Source of the DNA: an uncultured Caulobacterales bacterium
GTDB taxonomy: Bacteria; Pseudomonadota; Alphaproteobacteria; Caulobacterales; Maricaulaceae
DNA length: 64,000 nucleotides
Reading direction: 5' to 3'
NCBI GenBank assembly: GCA_938009235.1
Contig: CALLIK010000010.1
Coordinates: forward strand, 1 to 64,000
Shown one piece after another: positions 26,511 through 35,612 of this stretch; the stretch's first letter is position 1, and every line of letters starts with the position of its first letter. A model generated the notes under the pieces. The model did no database searches. It was not told the DNA's origin and saw only the letters and a list, made by a program, of their open reading frames with translations. Position numbers and translations under genes: made by a program.

Positions 26511-27098
26511 CTAACGCTGTCCAGCTGAAACGCGGAATCGTTTGCCGTCAGCATTGAAATTGCGTTGCTCGGGCGTGACTTCAAAGCCAACAATGATTTC
26601 GAAGTTTTCTCCCGATGTTGTGTCATTGGCTCGAGGAATCAAAATTTCGTCTATTGTCTCAGTGACCCGAACTCTGTCTTGGCCTGGTTCAAAGGTAACC
26701 GTGAGTGGAAAAGATTGCTTTTCAATAATGTCGATGTTCTTACGCGTGACCGCAACAAAGTAGCCATAAGTCATAGTATCACCAGTTGCCGATGGACCAC
26801 GCCCAAGTGAAAAATCGATTGTCATATCAGCCACGATTGGGCGATCTCCGTAATAGCGGCACAATGAGCGTATATTATCAATCTCGCCCGTAAATCCAAC
26901 ATTTCCGAATTTTTCAGCCCCGTCTCCGCCGATCTCCACAATCCGTGAAGCATCATACAGGGAAAATGCACGAGGGCATGGACCTGGGTTGGCATCGCCG
27001 GCTTGACCCAGCTCTAAAACTTCTACCGTAGAACGGCACCCCGCGAGTGCGAGGATTGAAAGAGCCGCAGCTCCTATAAGCGTGGTTTTCATCGACAT
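26511..27098 (-). CDS. Lipoprotein, unknown family
   Basis: A 195-residue lipoprotein: signal peptide with lipobox LALAGC at 16-21. The mature part is mostly beta-strand by composition and includes paired cysteines (GPCPRAF and SLCRYY). I do not recognise the function. The stop lies 4 bp before the argS start, so the two genes are probably co-transcribed. Confidence 0.7.
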   Translation of the reverse strand: MSMKTTLIGAAALSILALAGCRSTVEVLELGQAGDANPGPCPRAFSLYDASRIVEIGGDGAEKFGNVGFTGEIDNIRSLCRYYGDRPIVADMTIDFSLGRGPSATGDTMTYGYFVAVTRKNIDIIEKQSFPLTVTFEPGQDRVRVTETIDEILIPRANDTTSGENFEIIVGFEVTPEQRNFNADGKRFRVSAGQR

Positions 27099-27225
27099 GG
27101 AAAAGTCCCGATCTGGCCCTGTTTTGACACGTCACCGCCCTATCGCGGTGCGCATCCCAATGCTATAGCTCGGCTGTAATCAAATCCACCCGTCGCTGCA
27201 ATGCGTGGATTATGAAGGAGTCCTC

Positions 27226-28209
27226 ATGTCTGCAACACTTGCGTCCCCTAAAAACACCTCAACAGCCCGAAAAAGCAAGACAGTTTTGCTTGCTGCGCCG
27301 CGTGGTTTCTGCGCAGGCGTGGATCGGGCCATCCAAATTGTAGAGCGGTCTATCGAAAAATTTGGTGCGCCCGTCTATGTTCGGCATGAAATTGTCCACA
27401 ATCGACATGTGGTGAGTCGTTTATCAGAGCTTGGGGCGATCTTCGTTGATGAATTGGATGAGTGCCCAGATGATAGACCCGTTATCTTTTCCGCCCACGG
27501 CGTGCCTAAGTCTGTCCCAAAAGCGGCTCAAGCTAGAGACCTCACCTTTCTGGACGCGACTTGCCCTTTAGTCTCAAAAGTTCATGTCGAAGCTGAACGC
27601 CATGCGGCAGAAGGCTTACATATATTATTAATCGGCCACGCAGGGCATCCAGAGGTCATTGGGACCATGGGGCAATTGAATGAAGGTCAAATGACTCTGA
27701 TAGAAACGAATGAAGACGCCCAAACCTATACACCGCAATCGGGACAAAAACTCGCACTTGTGACTCAGACAACATTATCAGTCGATGACACATCGGAGAT
27801 AATCGCGACCCTACAGTCACGGTTCCCAGATATTGCGCTCCCATATAAAGAAGACATTTGTTACGCGACCACAAACCGACAAGCCGCCATCAAGGCCATT
27901 GCTGAGAGGTGTGATATGCTGCTTGTGATCGGATCACAAACCTCGTCAAATTCGAAGCGCCTTGTCGAAGTCGGCGCAAATGCGGGTGTCAAAAATGCCG
28001 CGTTAATTTCCTCCGCCGATTCCATTGATTGGGACGCCATAGATCAGGCTGACACCATTGGCCTATCCGCAGGGGCGTCTGCACCAGAATATCTGACGGA
28101 TGGTGTCATTGCGGCTCTGCGGTCTCGTTATGACGTGTCTTGCCAAGAGGTCGAAGTGACCAAAGAAAAAGTAATCTTTCGCCTGCCACGCCTTCTTCTC
28201 GATAAATAA
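27226..28209 (+). CDS. ispH: 4-hydroxy-3-methylbut-2-enyl diphosphate reductase
   Basis: A 327-residue iron-sulfur enzyme for the last step of the MEP isoprenoid pathway. The start at 27226 is set by AAGGAG (27213-27218). Cluster cysteines are in [12 protein letters not shown] (near 24), [10 protein letters not shown] and [10 protein letters not shown]. The first ~12 residues are an extra N-terminal extension. Its stop overlaps the rnhA start by one base. Confidence 0.95.
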   Translation: MSATLASPKNTSTARKSKTVLLAAPRGFCAGVDRAIQIVERSIEKFGAPVYVRHEIVHNRHVVSRLSELGAIFVDELDECPDDRPVIFSAHGVPKSVPKAAQARDLTFLDATCPLVSKVHVEAERHAAEGLHILLIGHAGHPEVIGTMGQLNEGQMTLIETNEDAQTYTPQSGQKLALVTQTTLSVDDTSEIIATLQSRFPDIALPYKEDICYATTNRQAAIKAIAERCDMLLVIGSQTSSNSKRLVEVGANAGVKNAALISSADSIDWDAIDQADTIGLSAGASAPEYLTDGVIAALRSRYDVSCQEVEVTKEKVIFRLPRLLLDK

Positions 28210-28685
28210 TGCCGCGTAAAAACAAACCTCTAGAACCGGGCGCGCTCGACGGAGCCTTGGTAATTTACACAGATGGCGCCTGCTCAGGTAATCCTGGCCC
28301 CGGCGGTTGGGGCGCGGTCATGTATCATGGTAAGCGCAAGAAAGAGATATTTGGCGGCGAGACTGAGACAACCAATAACCGCATGGAAATGACGGCCGCA
28401 ATCAAAGCCATAGAAGCTATCAAACCAAATTTTTCAGGCCCGATCGTTCTCTTCACAGACTCAACCTATGTGCTGAAAGGCATAACCGAGTGGATTCATG
28501 GATGGAAAAAACGAGGATGGAAAAAGTCGGATAAAAAACCCGTCATCAACAAAGATCTCTGGCAACAACTCGATGCGTTAAATTCAGCACGAGACATTCG
28601 ATGGGAGTGGGTCAAAGGTCATTCGGGTGATATTGGAAATGAGCGCGCCGATGAATTGGCCGGGCAAGGTATTCCAAATAAATAA
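28209..28685 (+). CDS. rnhA: Ribonuclease HI
   Basis: A 158-residue nuclease that removes RNA from RNA-DNA hybrids. The acidic catalytic set is visible: Asp in [14 protein letters not shown], Glu in NNRMEMTAA, Asp in FTDSTYV and Asp in GNERADELA, with the histidine loop VKGHSG. The start overlaps the ispH stop (TAATG), a pairing also seen in other alphaproteobacteria. Confidence 0.95.
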   Translation: MPRKNKPLEPGALDGALVIYTDGACSGNPGPGGWGAVMYHGKRKKEIFGGETETTNNRMEMTAAIKAIEAIKPNFSGPIVLFTDSTYVLKGITEWIHGWKKRGWKKSDKKPVINKDLWQQLDALNSARDIRWEWVKGHSGDIGNERADELAGQGIPNK

Positions 28686-28755
28686 TTAAAACTCGATAAG
28701 TAAGAATGCGAATCCCTAAGTAACAATACTCTGAGAATTAAAGCTTCAAACGAGC

Positions 28756-29295
28756 CTAACGCCCGCGCGAACTATTCGCCATTTTCGCCATATATACATT
28801 CGCGGCAAAGCCGAGATAGATGCACAACTCATCCATGATGCGGGGCGGCATTCGGCGAGATCTAGGGCGCACATCGAAGTTATACGCCTCTTTGCTATAT
28901 TTTGTCGTGGGGCGCAGCTCAACGATTGGATAGCCATCGCGTTCAACCAAAAACCACCAGCTATTGACGCCTCTAGGTTTAATCTTGAACGTGTCTTCTC
29001 CACCTTCAATACGGCGAAGTTTTAGGGTGCCTTTCCCCTTCCAATCAAATTTCAGATGCCCCACCCGTTTACCCTGCTTGATGACATCATATTCCATCGC
29101 GCCGCCCGCCGAGTTGGATTGCTCAGCTTTGATTTCGACATCTATACCGTGGATATGGGCCGTTGCCGTCGCAAAGGCTGCATTGCCTTTGGGACTGCGC
29201 ATATCGGAGGCATAAGCTAGGCCTCCGATAACAACTTCATCTCGAACCATCTCGAAGGAATGGCGTGAGCCAAAGCTCTGGATGGTCAGAGACAC
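28756..29295 (-). CDS. Hypothetical protein near SPFH/NfeD genes
   Basis: A 179-residue protein with no signal peptide or clear membrane segment, predicted mostly beta-strand, with a basic C-terminal third (RPRSRRMPPRIMDEL). I do not recognise the family. It lies 5 bp after the NfeD-like gene and probably belongs to the same operon. Confidence 0.6.
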   Translation of the reverse strand: MSLTIQSFGSRHSFEMVRDEVVIGGLAYASDMRSPKGNAAFATATAHIHGIDVEIKAEQSNSAGGAMEYDVIKQGKRVGHLKFDWKGKGTLKLRRIEGGEDTFKIKPRGVNSWWFLVERDGYPIVELRPTTKYSKEAYNFDVRPRSRRMPPRIMDELCIYLGFAANVYMAKMANSSRGR

Positions 29296-29300
29296 AAGAC

Positions 29301-29780
29301 TTACGCTTTGACAGCAGGTTCAACGATCAACGTTGTCCCAACCATAGATGTAATCACAAGCGTTTCACCGACTTTCGGATCTGCCGCTTCTGTGCTGGCT
29401 TTCCATTGCGTGTCGCCCACAGTGACGCGGCCATGTCCATTTTCGAAATTCGAAAAAGCTACAACGCGGCGTCCCTGCATTGCGCGGGAGGGATCATTCA
29501 AATCAGACGGCTCACCCGATTTCATCATTGGACGTAAAAACATATGCCCGAGGATAAGTAAGCCCGTCGAAAGAATGAAGAACAGAACAAACTGTACCTC
29601 CCAAGACAACGGTAGCAGAAAAACCAACACCGATAGAAACAAGGCGGCGACCGCTGGCCACAGGATATATGTTGTTCCTGTGATCAGCTCTAATCCGACC
29701 AAGCCGATACCGATGAGGCCCCAGCGTGTTGCGTTCATGGATTCCAAGAACGCCAGTATAATATTGGTTTCAGGTTCCAT
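29301..29780 (-). CDS. NfeD-like membrane protein
   Basis: A 159-residue protein with membrane helices near 20-60 (GLIGIGLVGLELITGTTYI and following) and a C-terminal OB-like domain (MQGRRVVAFSNFENGHGRVTVGDTQWKAS). NfeD proteins pair with SPFH proteins at membranes, and the SPFH gene is directly upstream here. This is the short form without a protease domain. Confidence 0.85.
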   Translation of the reverse strand: MEPETNIILAFLESMNATRWGLIGIGLVGLELITGTTYILWPAVAALFLSVLVFLLPLSWEVQFVLFFILSTGLLILGHMFLRPMMKSGEPSDLNDPSRAMQGRRVVAFSNFENGHGRVTVGDTQWKASTEAADPKVGETLVITSMVGTTLIVEPAVKA

Positions 29781-29791
29781 AATCGCTCTCC

Positions 29792-30709
29792 TTACTTCTT
29801 CTTATTTCCGCCGTTAAGCAGGGCTGTGACTCCGCCAACCGTCGCGGCTAAGCCGGACAATTCTGCAGGGACAATAATCGTCTTCTGGTTCGGGCTTTTC
29901 GCCAACTCACCAAAGGCTTTCACATATTCTTGTGCCACGAAGTAATTGATCGCGTTCACATCACCTTTAGCAATCGCAGTCGACACCATTTCCGTCGCTT
30001 TTGCTTCGGCTTGGGCTTCACGTTCACGGCCTTCAGCGTCAAGATAGGCGGCTGCCTTACGGCCTTCGGCCTCACGAATAGCGGCTTCTTTTTCGCCTTC
30101 AGCTTTAAGGATAGACGATTGTTTATGGCCTTCCGCGATGAGGATGTCAGACCGCTTTTCTCGCTCGGCTTTCATCTGCTTGTTCATGGCTTGCGTGATG
30201 TCATGCGGCGGCGAGAGATCTTTAATCTCGATCCGTGTGACTTTGGCTCCCCAAGAATCTGTGGCTTGGTCGATAACGGTCAGCAGCTGCGCGTTGATTT
30301 GCCCACGCTTGGACAAGACTTCATCGAGGTCCATTGAACCAACAACCGTTCGAACGTTGGTGAGACACAAGTTCTGGATTGCGTTTCCAAGATTAGAGAC
30401 TTCATAGGTCGCCATTTTGGCATCAATCACTTGGATAAAGACAACTGCATCAGCCGTGACCATCACGTTATCTTTCGTAATCACGTCCTGTGACGGGATG
30501 TCGATGACGCGCTCACGCATATCCATCTTCGCAGAAATGCGTTGATAGAATGGAATAACAAACACCAAGCCGGGTTTAAGCGTTTTTGAATAACGTCCAA
30601 AGTTCTCGAGCGTCCACTCTGAACCCTGCGGAACAATACGAACCGTTTTCATCATAACAAAGACAATCAGCACCACCAGTGCGATCGGTATAATACCAGT
30701 AAATTCCAT
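29792..30709 (-). CDS. SPFH/stomatin-family membrane protein (QmcA-like)
   Basis: A 305-residue protein from the ATG at 30709; the longer open frame upstream overlaps the peroxiredoxin gene and is not part of it. One N-terminal membrane helix (IIPIALVVLIVFVMM) precedes the SPFH/band-7 domain (VPQGSEWTLENFGRYSKTLKPGL) and a coiled coil rich in Ala/Glu (AEGEKEAAIREAEGRKAAAYL). Such proteins form ring assemblies at the membrane and affect protein turnover. It pairs with the NfeD gene. Confidence 0.9.
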   Translation of the reverse strand: MEFTGIIPIALVVLIVFVMMKTVRIVPQGSEWTLENFGRYSKTLKPGLVFVIPFYQRISAKMDMRERVIDIPSQDVITKDNVMVTADAVVFIQVIDAKMATYEVSNLGNAIQNLCLTNVRTVVGSMDLDEVLSKRGQINAQLLTVIDQATDSWGAKVTRIEIKDLSPPHDITQAMNKQMKAEREKRSDILIAEGHKQSSILKAEGEKEAAIREAEGRKAAAYLDAEGREREAQAEAKATEMVSTAIAKGDVNAINYFVAQEYVKAFGELAKSPNQKTIIVPAELSGLAATVGGVTALLNGGNKKK

Positions 30710-30761
30710 AATCTTTCCCCTTATGTATTTTAAGTTTTTAAATGCGCCCCTTTTGTCTGAG

Positions 30762-31241
30762 TTACAGTTCAGACAACATATGATCAGCAGAGCTGACTTT
30801 AAATTCACCTGGGCCTTCAACGAACAAACGTTCCACAGTGCCGTCATCAACAACCATCGAATAACGTTGCGAGCGTTGACCCATGCCGAAACCTGAACCA
30901 TCCAGTTCAAGACCAATGGCTTTTGCAAAATCGCCATTACCGTCCGCGAGCATATCAACGTCTGCGCTGCCTGCGGATTTACCCCAAGCGCCCATAACGA
31001 ACACGTCGTTTACAGACACACAGGCAATTTCATCAATGCCGCGCGCTTTTAACATGGCCGCTTTTTCAACGAACCCAGGCAAATGCTTAGCAGAACAGGT
31101 TGGTGTAAATGCACCAGGCACAGCGAAGAGCGCAACGCGCTTACCGCCGAAAACATCGTCTGTATTCACAGGTTGAGGTCCATCAGGTCCCACCTTCATG
31201 AATGTTGCAGTTGGGACTTTGTCCCCTTCTTTGATAGACAT
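30762..31241 (-). CDS. Peroxiredoxin (Prx5 type)
   Basis: A 159-residue thiol peroxidase. The peroxidatic cysteine is in PGAFTPTCSAKHLPGF (near 49), the Prx5 signature. A second cysteine occurs in EIACVSVND (near 74). Enzymes of this group reduce hydrogen and alkyl peroxides, often with glutathione/glutaredoxin. Two strong palindromes lie upstream and may control it. Confidence 0.92.
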   Translation of the reverse strand: MSIKEGDKVPTATFMKVGPDGPQPVNTDDVFGGKRVALFAVPGAFTPTCSAKHLPGFVEKAAMLKARGIDEIACVSVNDVFVMGAWGKSAGSADVDMLADGNGDFAKAIGLELDGSGFGMGQRSQRYSMVVDDGTVERLFVEGPGEFKVSSADHMLSEL

Positions 31242-31264
31242 TTTAAAATATCTCCCTGATTTAC

Positions 31265-31285
31265 ATTTATCGTATTTCGATAAAT
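31265..31285. promoter_or_regulatory. Inverted repeat upstream of peroxiredoxin gene
   Basis: ATTTATCG (31265-31272), five-base spacer, then its exact complement CGATAAAT (31278-31285). It lies 23 bp before the peroxiredoxin start, a likely operator position. The regulator is not identified. Confidence 0.5.
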
Positions 31286-31321
31286 ATAGGTAAGGTTGTA
31301 GAGTTCCGCAAGATGCTGAAA

Positions 31322-31343
31322 TTCGATTTTTATAAAAATCGAA
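31322..31343. promoter_or_regulatory. Perfect 22-bp palindrome between prx and yqgE
   Basis: Left half TTCGATTTTTA is the exact complement of the right half, with no spacer. It is AT-rich with CG at both ends and lies between divergent genes, about 60 bp before yqgE. It could be an operator for one or both. Confidence 0.5.
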
Positions 31344-31404
31344 GGTTTACGTCCAGCGAAGAGAGTTGAATTAACGCCTCAGAGCCGCGAAAGACTAGCT
31401 ACTC

Positions 31405-31983
31405 ATGTCAGATCAAGAATCAGTCCCGCAGAGTTTTCGCGCAAAGCTCCTCATCGCAACGCCCAATATGGGTGATCCGCGATTTAGCTTCTCCGTCATA
31501 TATATGATTGGACATGACAGTTCAGGTGCAATGGGCATCATCATCAACAAAGCTAAATCAGACATCCTTATTTCAGATTTGCTTGAAGACATTGGAATTG
31601 AAGGAGATGTGCGCGTTGCGGACACCCCTGTTCTAGATGGCGGCCCCGTCGACATTGACCGAGGCTTTGTTATTCATAGCTCAGATTATTTTGAACCAAA
31701 ATCATCCCTCATGGTATCTGACACATTAGCCATGACCCCAACTAAAGGCGTGTTAGAATCCTTTGTGAAAGATACACGTCCCGACAAAGCTGTGATGGCG
31801 ATTGGGTATGCGGGATGGGGTGCAGGTCAGTTAGAATCCGAAATTGCGGATAATGCTTGGTTAGTCACCGAGGCCGATGAAGCTCTCATTTTTTCTGAGG
31901 ACTTGGACGGAAAGTGGGCCAAGGCTTTATCGGATATGGGCATTGATCCGAGCAGTCTAAGTCAATCAGGTGGTCGAGCTTAA
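31405..31983 (+). CDS. yqgE: YqgE/AlgH family protein (UPF0301)
   Basis: A 192-residue soluble protein of the AlgH/YqgE family, with KLLIATPNMGDPRFSFSVIYMIGHD at 14-38 and the conserved GPV and GYAGWGAGQLESEI segments. The biochemical function is unknown. Confidence 0.9.
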   Translation: MSDQESVPQSFRAKLLIATPNMGDPRFSFSVIYMIGHDSSGAMGIIINKAKSDILISDLLEDIGIEGDVRVADTPVLDGGPVDIDRGFVIHSSDYFEPKSSLMVSDTLAMTPTKGVLESFVKDTRPDKAVMAIGYAGWGAGQLESEIADNAWLVTEADEALIFSEDLDGKWAKALSDMGIDPSSLSQSGGRA

Positions 31984-31995
31984 AGCTCGCCGGCC

Positions 31996-32562
31996 TCAAT
32001 CTGAACTTAGCTTGGCGTAAACATCATGATCGCGCCACGCCCCATTGATTTTCAACATCCCGCGCGCGGTTCCCTCAAATAGAAACCCACTCGCTTTGAG
32101 AACTTTTATCGAGGCTACGTTGTCGCATTGAACAGAGGCTTCGACGCGGTGAAGTCCAAGACCGTTAAAACAAAATGTCGTCGCTGCCTCTACGGCGGCG
32201 CGGGCAAAGCCTCGACCTGTGAATTGTTCCCCAATCCAATAGCCTAATTTTGCAGATTGGGCGGCGCCACGTTCAATATGGGTGATATTGCAGGCTCCCA
32301 CCAATGCCTCGCCATAAAATATATGAAACGGGTAGGCGCGGTCTTGCTTAACAAGTGTCTTAAGTCGCCCCAAACGTCCGCGATAGGCGGGTCGGTTCAA
32401 TCCAGTGGTCGACACATTAGGTTCCCAAGGCCGTAAGTATTCGATGTTGCTACGCCTTAACTCGGCCCAAGCTTCAAAATCTGCCCACCTCGGATGCGCC
32501 AACCGAATAACGCCACCTGCAGATTTTGCCGTTAAAATTGTATGCGTGCCCCGACTATTCAT
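31996..32562 (-). CDS. GNAT acetyltransferase, RimJ/RimL-like
   Basis: A 188-residue GNAT protein from the ATG at 32562, which avoids overlap with the SURF1 gene; a start at 32595 would overlap it by 23 bp. The acetyl-CoA site lies in GEQFTGRGFARAAVEA (the Q/RxxGxA loop) and the C-terminal block in NVASIKVLKASGFLFEG. RimJ acetylates ribosomal protein S5, but the true substrate here is unproven. It follows SURF1 closely. Confidence 0.85.
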   Translation of the reverse strand: MNSRGTHTILTAKSAGGVIRLAHPRWADFEAWAELRRSNIEYLRPWEPNVSTTGLNRPAYRGRLGRLKTLVKQDRAYPFHIFYGEALVGACNITHIERGAAQSAKLGYWIGEQFTGRGFARAAVEAATTFCFNGLGLHRVEASVQCDNVASIKVLKASGFLFEGTARGMLKINGAWRDHDVYAKLSSD

Positions 32563-32572
32563 TATCCAATAC

Positions 32573-33352
32573 TCACCAAGTAAGGCGTCCTGCACGGCGA
32601 TGGATCATCAGGTAAAATATGATCAACAAGAGCGCGAAGAAAAACCACGTCAGCATATAATCGCGGTGGTTATTGCGTATGGTTGGACGGCGGACAGGGA
32701 GTGCAGCGGCGGCGCTTACGCCTTGATCAGCGGTATTGAATGGCAAGGTCGTTTCAATGTCGATGTAATGGGAAGTACGAACATTGTTTTCTAACCCCGA
32801 CTGCATAAGGCCAGGAAGTCCAGTCGTCTCAGTTCCCCAATCTTTAGTTTGGTTAAACTTAAACCAGCGATTGGTCGTGCGATTAGGCTTAGATTTCAAC
32901 CAACCCTCCACGCGGCCCATAGGGTGGTCTTCACGAACATAGCCTATGTAATAACTTCTGATATTACGATGGGGGCTTAGAACCGTACCATCGGGCTTAT
33001 CAGCGTTTTCAACAGTGTCATATTTCCCAAATATTGAATCATACTGTCTAAATAAATCCCAAAATATCCCACCTTGTTGAGTCTTATAAACAGCATAAAT
33101 AGGTCGGTCCGGGGCAGGGTTAGACGCAAACACAATCCGACGGAAATCAACAGGTTCACCTGCTGCGATGGCGCGCTCAAGATCATCCAATGACGTGAGC
33201 GGCGGGGACGTAACAGAGGCTTCGACTTCGGCCAATAAGTCCGTCTTCCACTGCAAACGTTGGAGTTGCCACACCCCGAGCGAGATGAGGATAGCCAACA
33301 TGACTGCAACGATACCCGTCAACCACGGCATGGGACGAAGACTTAGCTTCAT
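32573..33352 (-). CDS. SURF1-family cytochrome oxidase assembly protein
   Basis: A 259-residue protein with the two membrane helices of SURF1, one near 9-29 (WLTGIVAVMLAILISLGVWQL) and one near the C-terminus (YMLTWFFFALLLIIFYLMI). The conserved QLQRL follows the first helix. It helps insert heme a into subunit I. It follows the DUF983 gene with a 4-bp overlap. Confidence 0.93.
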   Translation of the reverse strand: MKLSLRPMPWLTGIVAVMLAILISLGVWQLQRLQWKTDLLAEVEASVTSPPLTSLDDLERAIAAGEPVDFRRIVFASNPAPDRPIYAVYKTQQGGIFWDLFRQYDSIFGKYDTVENADKPDGTVLSPHRNIRSYYIGYVREDHPMGRVEGWLKSKPNRTTNRWFKFNQTKDWGTETTGLPGLMQSGLENNVRTSHYIDIETTLPFNTADQGVSAAAALPVRRPTIRNNHRDYMLTWFFFALLLIIFYLMIHRRAGRLTW

Positions 33353-33807
33353 GTGTCTGCGTCCTTATCTTGGGCAGTAGGATTTTGAGTAGCAGGCGTT
33401 TTAACTTCAGACGCTTTGAAATCTTGCAGGCGAACTTCTCGTGCATTTCTCTGCCACGCGATATTGAACATAACGCCGCGCATGAGCCGTAAAAGCCAAA
33501 GGCTGGCCGCAATGATGATGAGGCTCCAAATTATGAATGTGACGGCTAGAGGCGGATCAAGCAGCATGTGAAAGGCGAGCGCCAACGGGATAATGAAAAT
33601 ACCCACGGCGAAAATGACAAAGATCGCTGGGCCATCACCCGCATCATCATCACGAAAGTCTGCGCCGCATGCGGCACAGCCATCGTTAAAACTCAGCATG
33701 TTTTTGAAGAGTTGGCCTTCCCCGCATTCGGGGCAACGGCCAGAGAGGCCCGTCTGGACCGGCGGTAATCTCCGCCGGCCACGCCTAGGGCTAGGCTTGT
33801 GTGTCAT
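33349..33807 (-). CDS. DUF983 membrane protein with zinc-finger-like N-terminus
   Basis: A 152-residue protein from the ATG at 33807, which overlaps the ctaE stop by one base. The N-terminus has two CxxC pairs (CPECGEG and CAACGAD, near 24-47), which may bind zinc. Two membrane helices follow. DUF983 genes usually lie between ctaE and SURF1 in alphaproteobacteria, as here. Its role in oxidase assembly is inferred from position. Confidence 0.9.
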   Translation of the reverse strand: MTHKPSPRRGRRRLPPVQTGLSGRCPECGEGQLFKNMLSFNDGCAACGADFRDDDAGDGPAIFVIFAVGIFIIPLALAFHMLLDPPLAVTFIIWSLIIIAASLWLLRLMRGVMFNIAWQRNAREVRLQDFKASEVKTPATQNPTAQDKDADT

Positions 33808-34772
33808 TAATGCGGAGCAAATCCGAAGATGATGTAGACGAAGGCAAACAAGAAGAGCCAAACAACGTCAACAAAATGCCAGTACCAAGCCGCAGCTTCG
33901 AGACCGAAATGCTTCTCTGGACGTAATCCACCTTTGGAAAGACGAAGGAACATAACAGCCAAGAATATCGCACCGATCAGAACATGCAGACCATGGAAGC
34001 CTGTCGCCATGAAGAAAGCTGAGCCATAAGCATCCGTGGACAACCAAGGCTCGCCTTCAGCGCGTCCGTGGAATGCTTCCAAATACTCGATGCCTTGAAG
34101 GAAGGTAAAGAACCCGCCCAAAAGAACCGTCAGGCCAAGACCCCATTTCGCGCCTTTACGATCATTATGGATCAAAGCGTGATGCGCCCAAGTGACAGTC
34201 GTACCAGACAGAAGCAGCACAACCGTGTTCATCAATGGCAATCCCCAAGGACTAATCGAATGGATACCAGGTGCCATTGTGTTCGCATATTCAGGCGCAT
34301 TCTCTAGAATAGCTGTATCCCAGCCAGCGCGCATTTTATGGAAAAGACCAAGTTCAAAGAACATCCAGAACCAACCCACAAAGAACATGGCTTCCTGCAT
34401 GATGAACATGATCATGCCATAACGAAGGCCAATATCGACAACAGGTGTATGGTCGCCAGCTTTACTTTCTGCCGCAACATCTTTCCACCAACTGATCATC
34501 ACATAGATCGCGAATAGAGATCCGAGAAGAAGAAGGATCCAACCGCCGTCTGCGCCAATTTTGTCAGCCGCAGGACGATAGCTATCTTGCAGGCTATCGA
34601 GGCCTTTTGAAAAGAAGAACTCCAACATAGGAGATTCACCTGTACGCGGGACTAAACCTGCAAAGAAACTAACCATGCCAACGCCCCAAACAAGGCAAGC
34701 CATACCTGATAGGAATGGCCACGGAGATGGCGGAATAAGGTGATAGTCGTGTTCGACGGCGTGTCCGGACAT
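33807..34772 (-). CDS. ctaE: Cytochrome c oxidase subunit III
   Basis: A 321-residue inner-membrane subunit with seven helices. Visible landmarks are HDYHLIPPSPWPF at the N-terminus, FFVGWFWMFFELGLFH with the conserved Glu, and FYMATGFHGLHVLIG-like sequence (FFMATGFHGLHVLIG). An internal stretch near 55-75 is longer than in Paracoccus. It sits downstream of ctaG across a 100-bp gap. Confidence 0.95.
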   Translation of the reverse strand: MSGHAVEHDYHLIPPSPWPFLSGMACLVWGVGMVSFFAGLVPRTGESPMLEFFFSKGLDSLQDSYRPAADKIGADGGWILLLLGSLFAIYVMISWWKDVAAESKAGDHTPVVDIGLRYGMIMFIMQEAMFFVGWFWMFFELGLFHKMRAGWDTAILENAPEYANTMAPGIHSISPWGLPLMNTVVLLLSGTTVTWAHHALIHNDRKGAKWGLGLTVLLGGFFTFLQGIEYLEAFHGRAEGEPWLSTDAYGSAFFMATGFHGLHVLIGAIFLAVMFLRLSKGGLRPEKHFGLEAAAWYWHFVDVVWLFLFAFVYIIFGFAPH

Positions 34773-34872
34773 GGAAGAACTCTTGTCGCTAGGTTAACGC
34801 ACGAATGCGCAATGTTAAAATTCGTGTCTGCTATAGCCGCGCCCTGCGTTCGCCGCAATATGGCATCGTGGA

Positions 34873-35457
34873 TTAGTTGGTCGCAGCAGCAGTCGTTTTT
34901 CCTGAGGTTTTCGCAGGCTTTTGCGCGGGCATTGTGCCCTCTTCAGTCGGGAAAAACGTATAGCTCAATGTTATGGTCTTCACATCGTCTAGACGCTTAT
35001 CTTCATCCATCTGTGGATCGACGAAAAAGATGACAGGCAAACTGAGTTCTGCCCCAGGTTGAATGGTCTGCTCTTCAAAGCAAAAACAATCTGTCTTGAT
35101 AAAGAAAGGGGCGGCTTTGATGGGCATGACGTTGAAATTGGCGACGCCCGTTAGCGGCTCATCACCTACGTTTTTTACGGTATAATATGCCAATCCAGAT
35201 TGACCAAGGTTCACTTGGAGACGTCGTTGATCAGGCTTAAAATCCCACGGTAAATCCTGCGCAACATTCGAGTCGAACTCAACACTCACGGTACGATCAA
35301 TGATTTCGGATAAATTATCATCTGCAATCTTTGGCGTTCCGCCATAGCCCGTAACCTTGCAGAACGTGTCATAGAGTGGGTCAGATGCGAAACCGAGGCC
35401 AAGCATGGTGACGCCAATGGCGGACAAAACAACGAGGGTTTTACGGTTAGACGGCAT
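34873..35457 (-). CDS. ctaG: Cytochrome c oxidase assembly protein CtaG (Cox11)
   Basis: A 194-residue periplasmic copper-delivery protein that serves the CuB site in subunit I. It has one N-terminal membrane helix (LSAIGVTMLGLGFA) and the copper-binding KTDCFCFEEQ (C-F-C near 116-118), plus the family end LPVIFFVDPQM. Its start overlaps the small upstream gene by 11 bp. Confidence 0.95.
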   Translation of the reverse strand: MPSNRKTLVVLSAIGVTMLGLGFASDPLYDTFCKVTGYGGTPKIADDNLSEIIDRTVSVEFDSNVAQDLPWDFKPDQRRLQVNLGQSGLAYYTVKNVGDEPLTGVANFNVMPIKAAPFFIKTDCFCFEEQTIQPGAELSLPVIFFVDPQMDEDKRLDDVKTITLSYTFFPTEEGTMPAQKPAKTSGKTTAAATN

Positions 35458-35611
35458 TCGGCAACTGCCCTCGGCTGACCATAGTCACAAAAACAAGTAC
35501 AACAAAAATTAGCAAACCTGCGGCCAAAGCTAAATTGCGCTTGGTGCGCGCTTTAATTTCTGCTGGCGTCGGCGCAGAAAACTGAGTCGGTTTATCACGA
35601 TATTCCGTCAT
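35447..35611 (-). CDS. Small single-helix protein of the cox cluster
   Basis: A 54-residue protein from the ATG at 35611 (MTEYRDKPTQFSAPTPAEIK), with one membrane helix near 30-48 and a basic junction. Short proteins at this position between ctaB and ctaG are common in alphaproteobacterial oxidase operons and are thought to help assembly. It begins 1 bp past the ctaB stop. Confidence 0.8.
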   Translation of the reverse strand: MTEYRDKPTQFSAPTPAEIKARTKRNLALAAGLLIFVVLVFVTMVSRGQLPNAV

Positions 35612-35612
35612 G

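Noticed and set aside
26507-26626. 40-residue N-terminal extension of ArgS
   Set aside because: It overlaps the upstream lipoprotein gene in another frame and has no ArgS character; the ATG at 26506 gives the normal N-terminus.
30710-30958. 83-residue extension of the SPFH protein
   Set aside because: It overlaps the peroxiredoxin gene antisense-free but out of frame; the ATG at 30709 starts the membrane helix directly.
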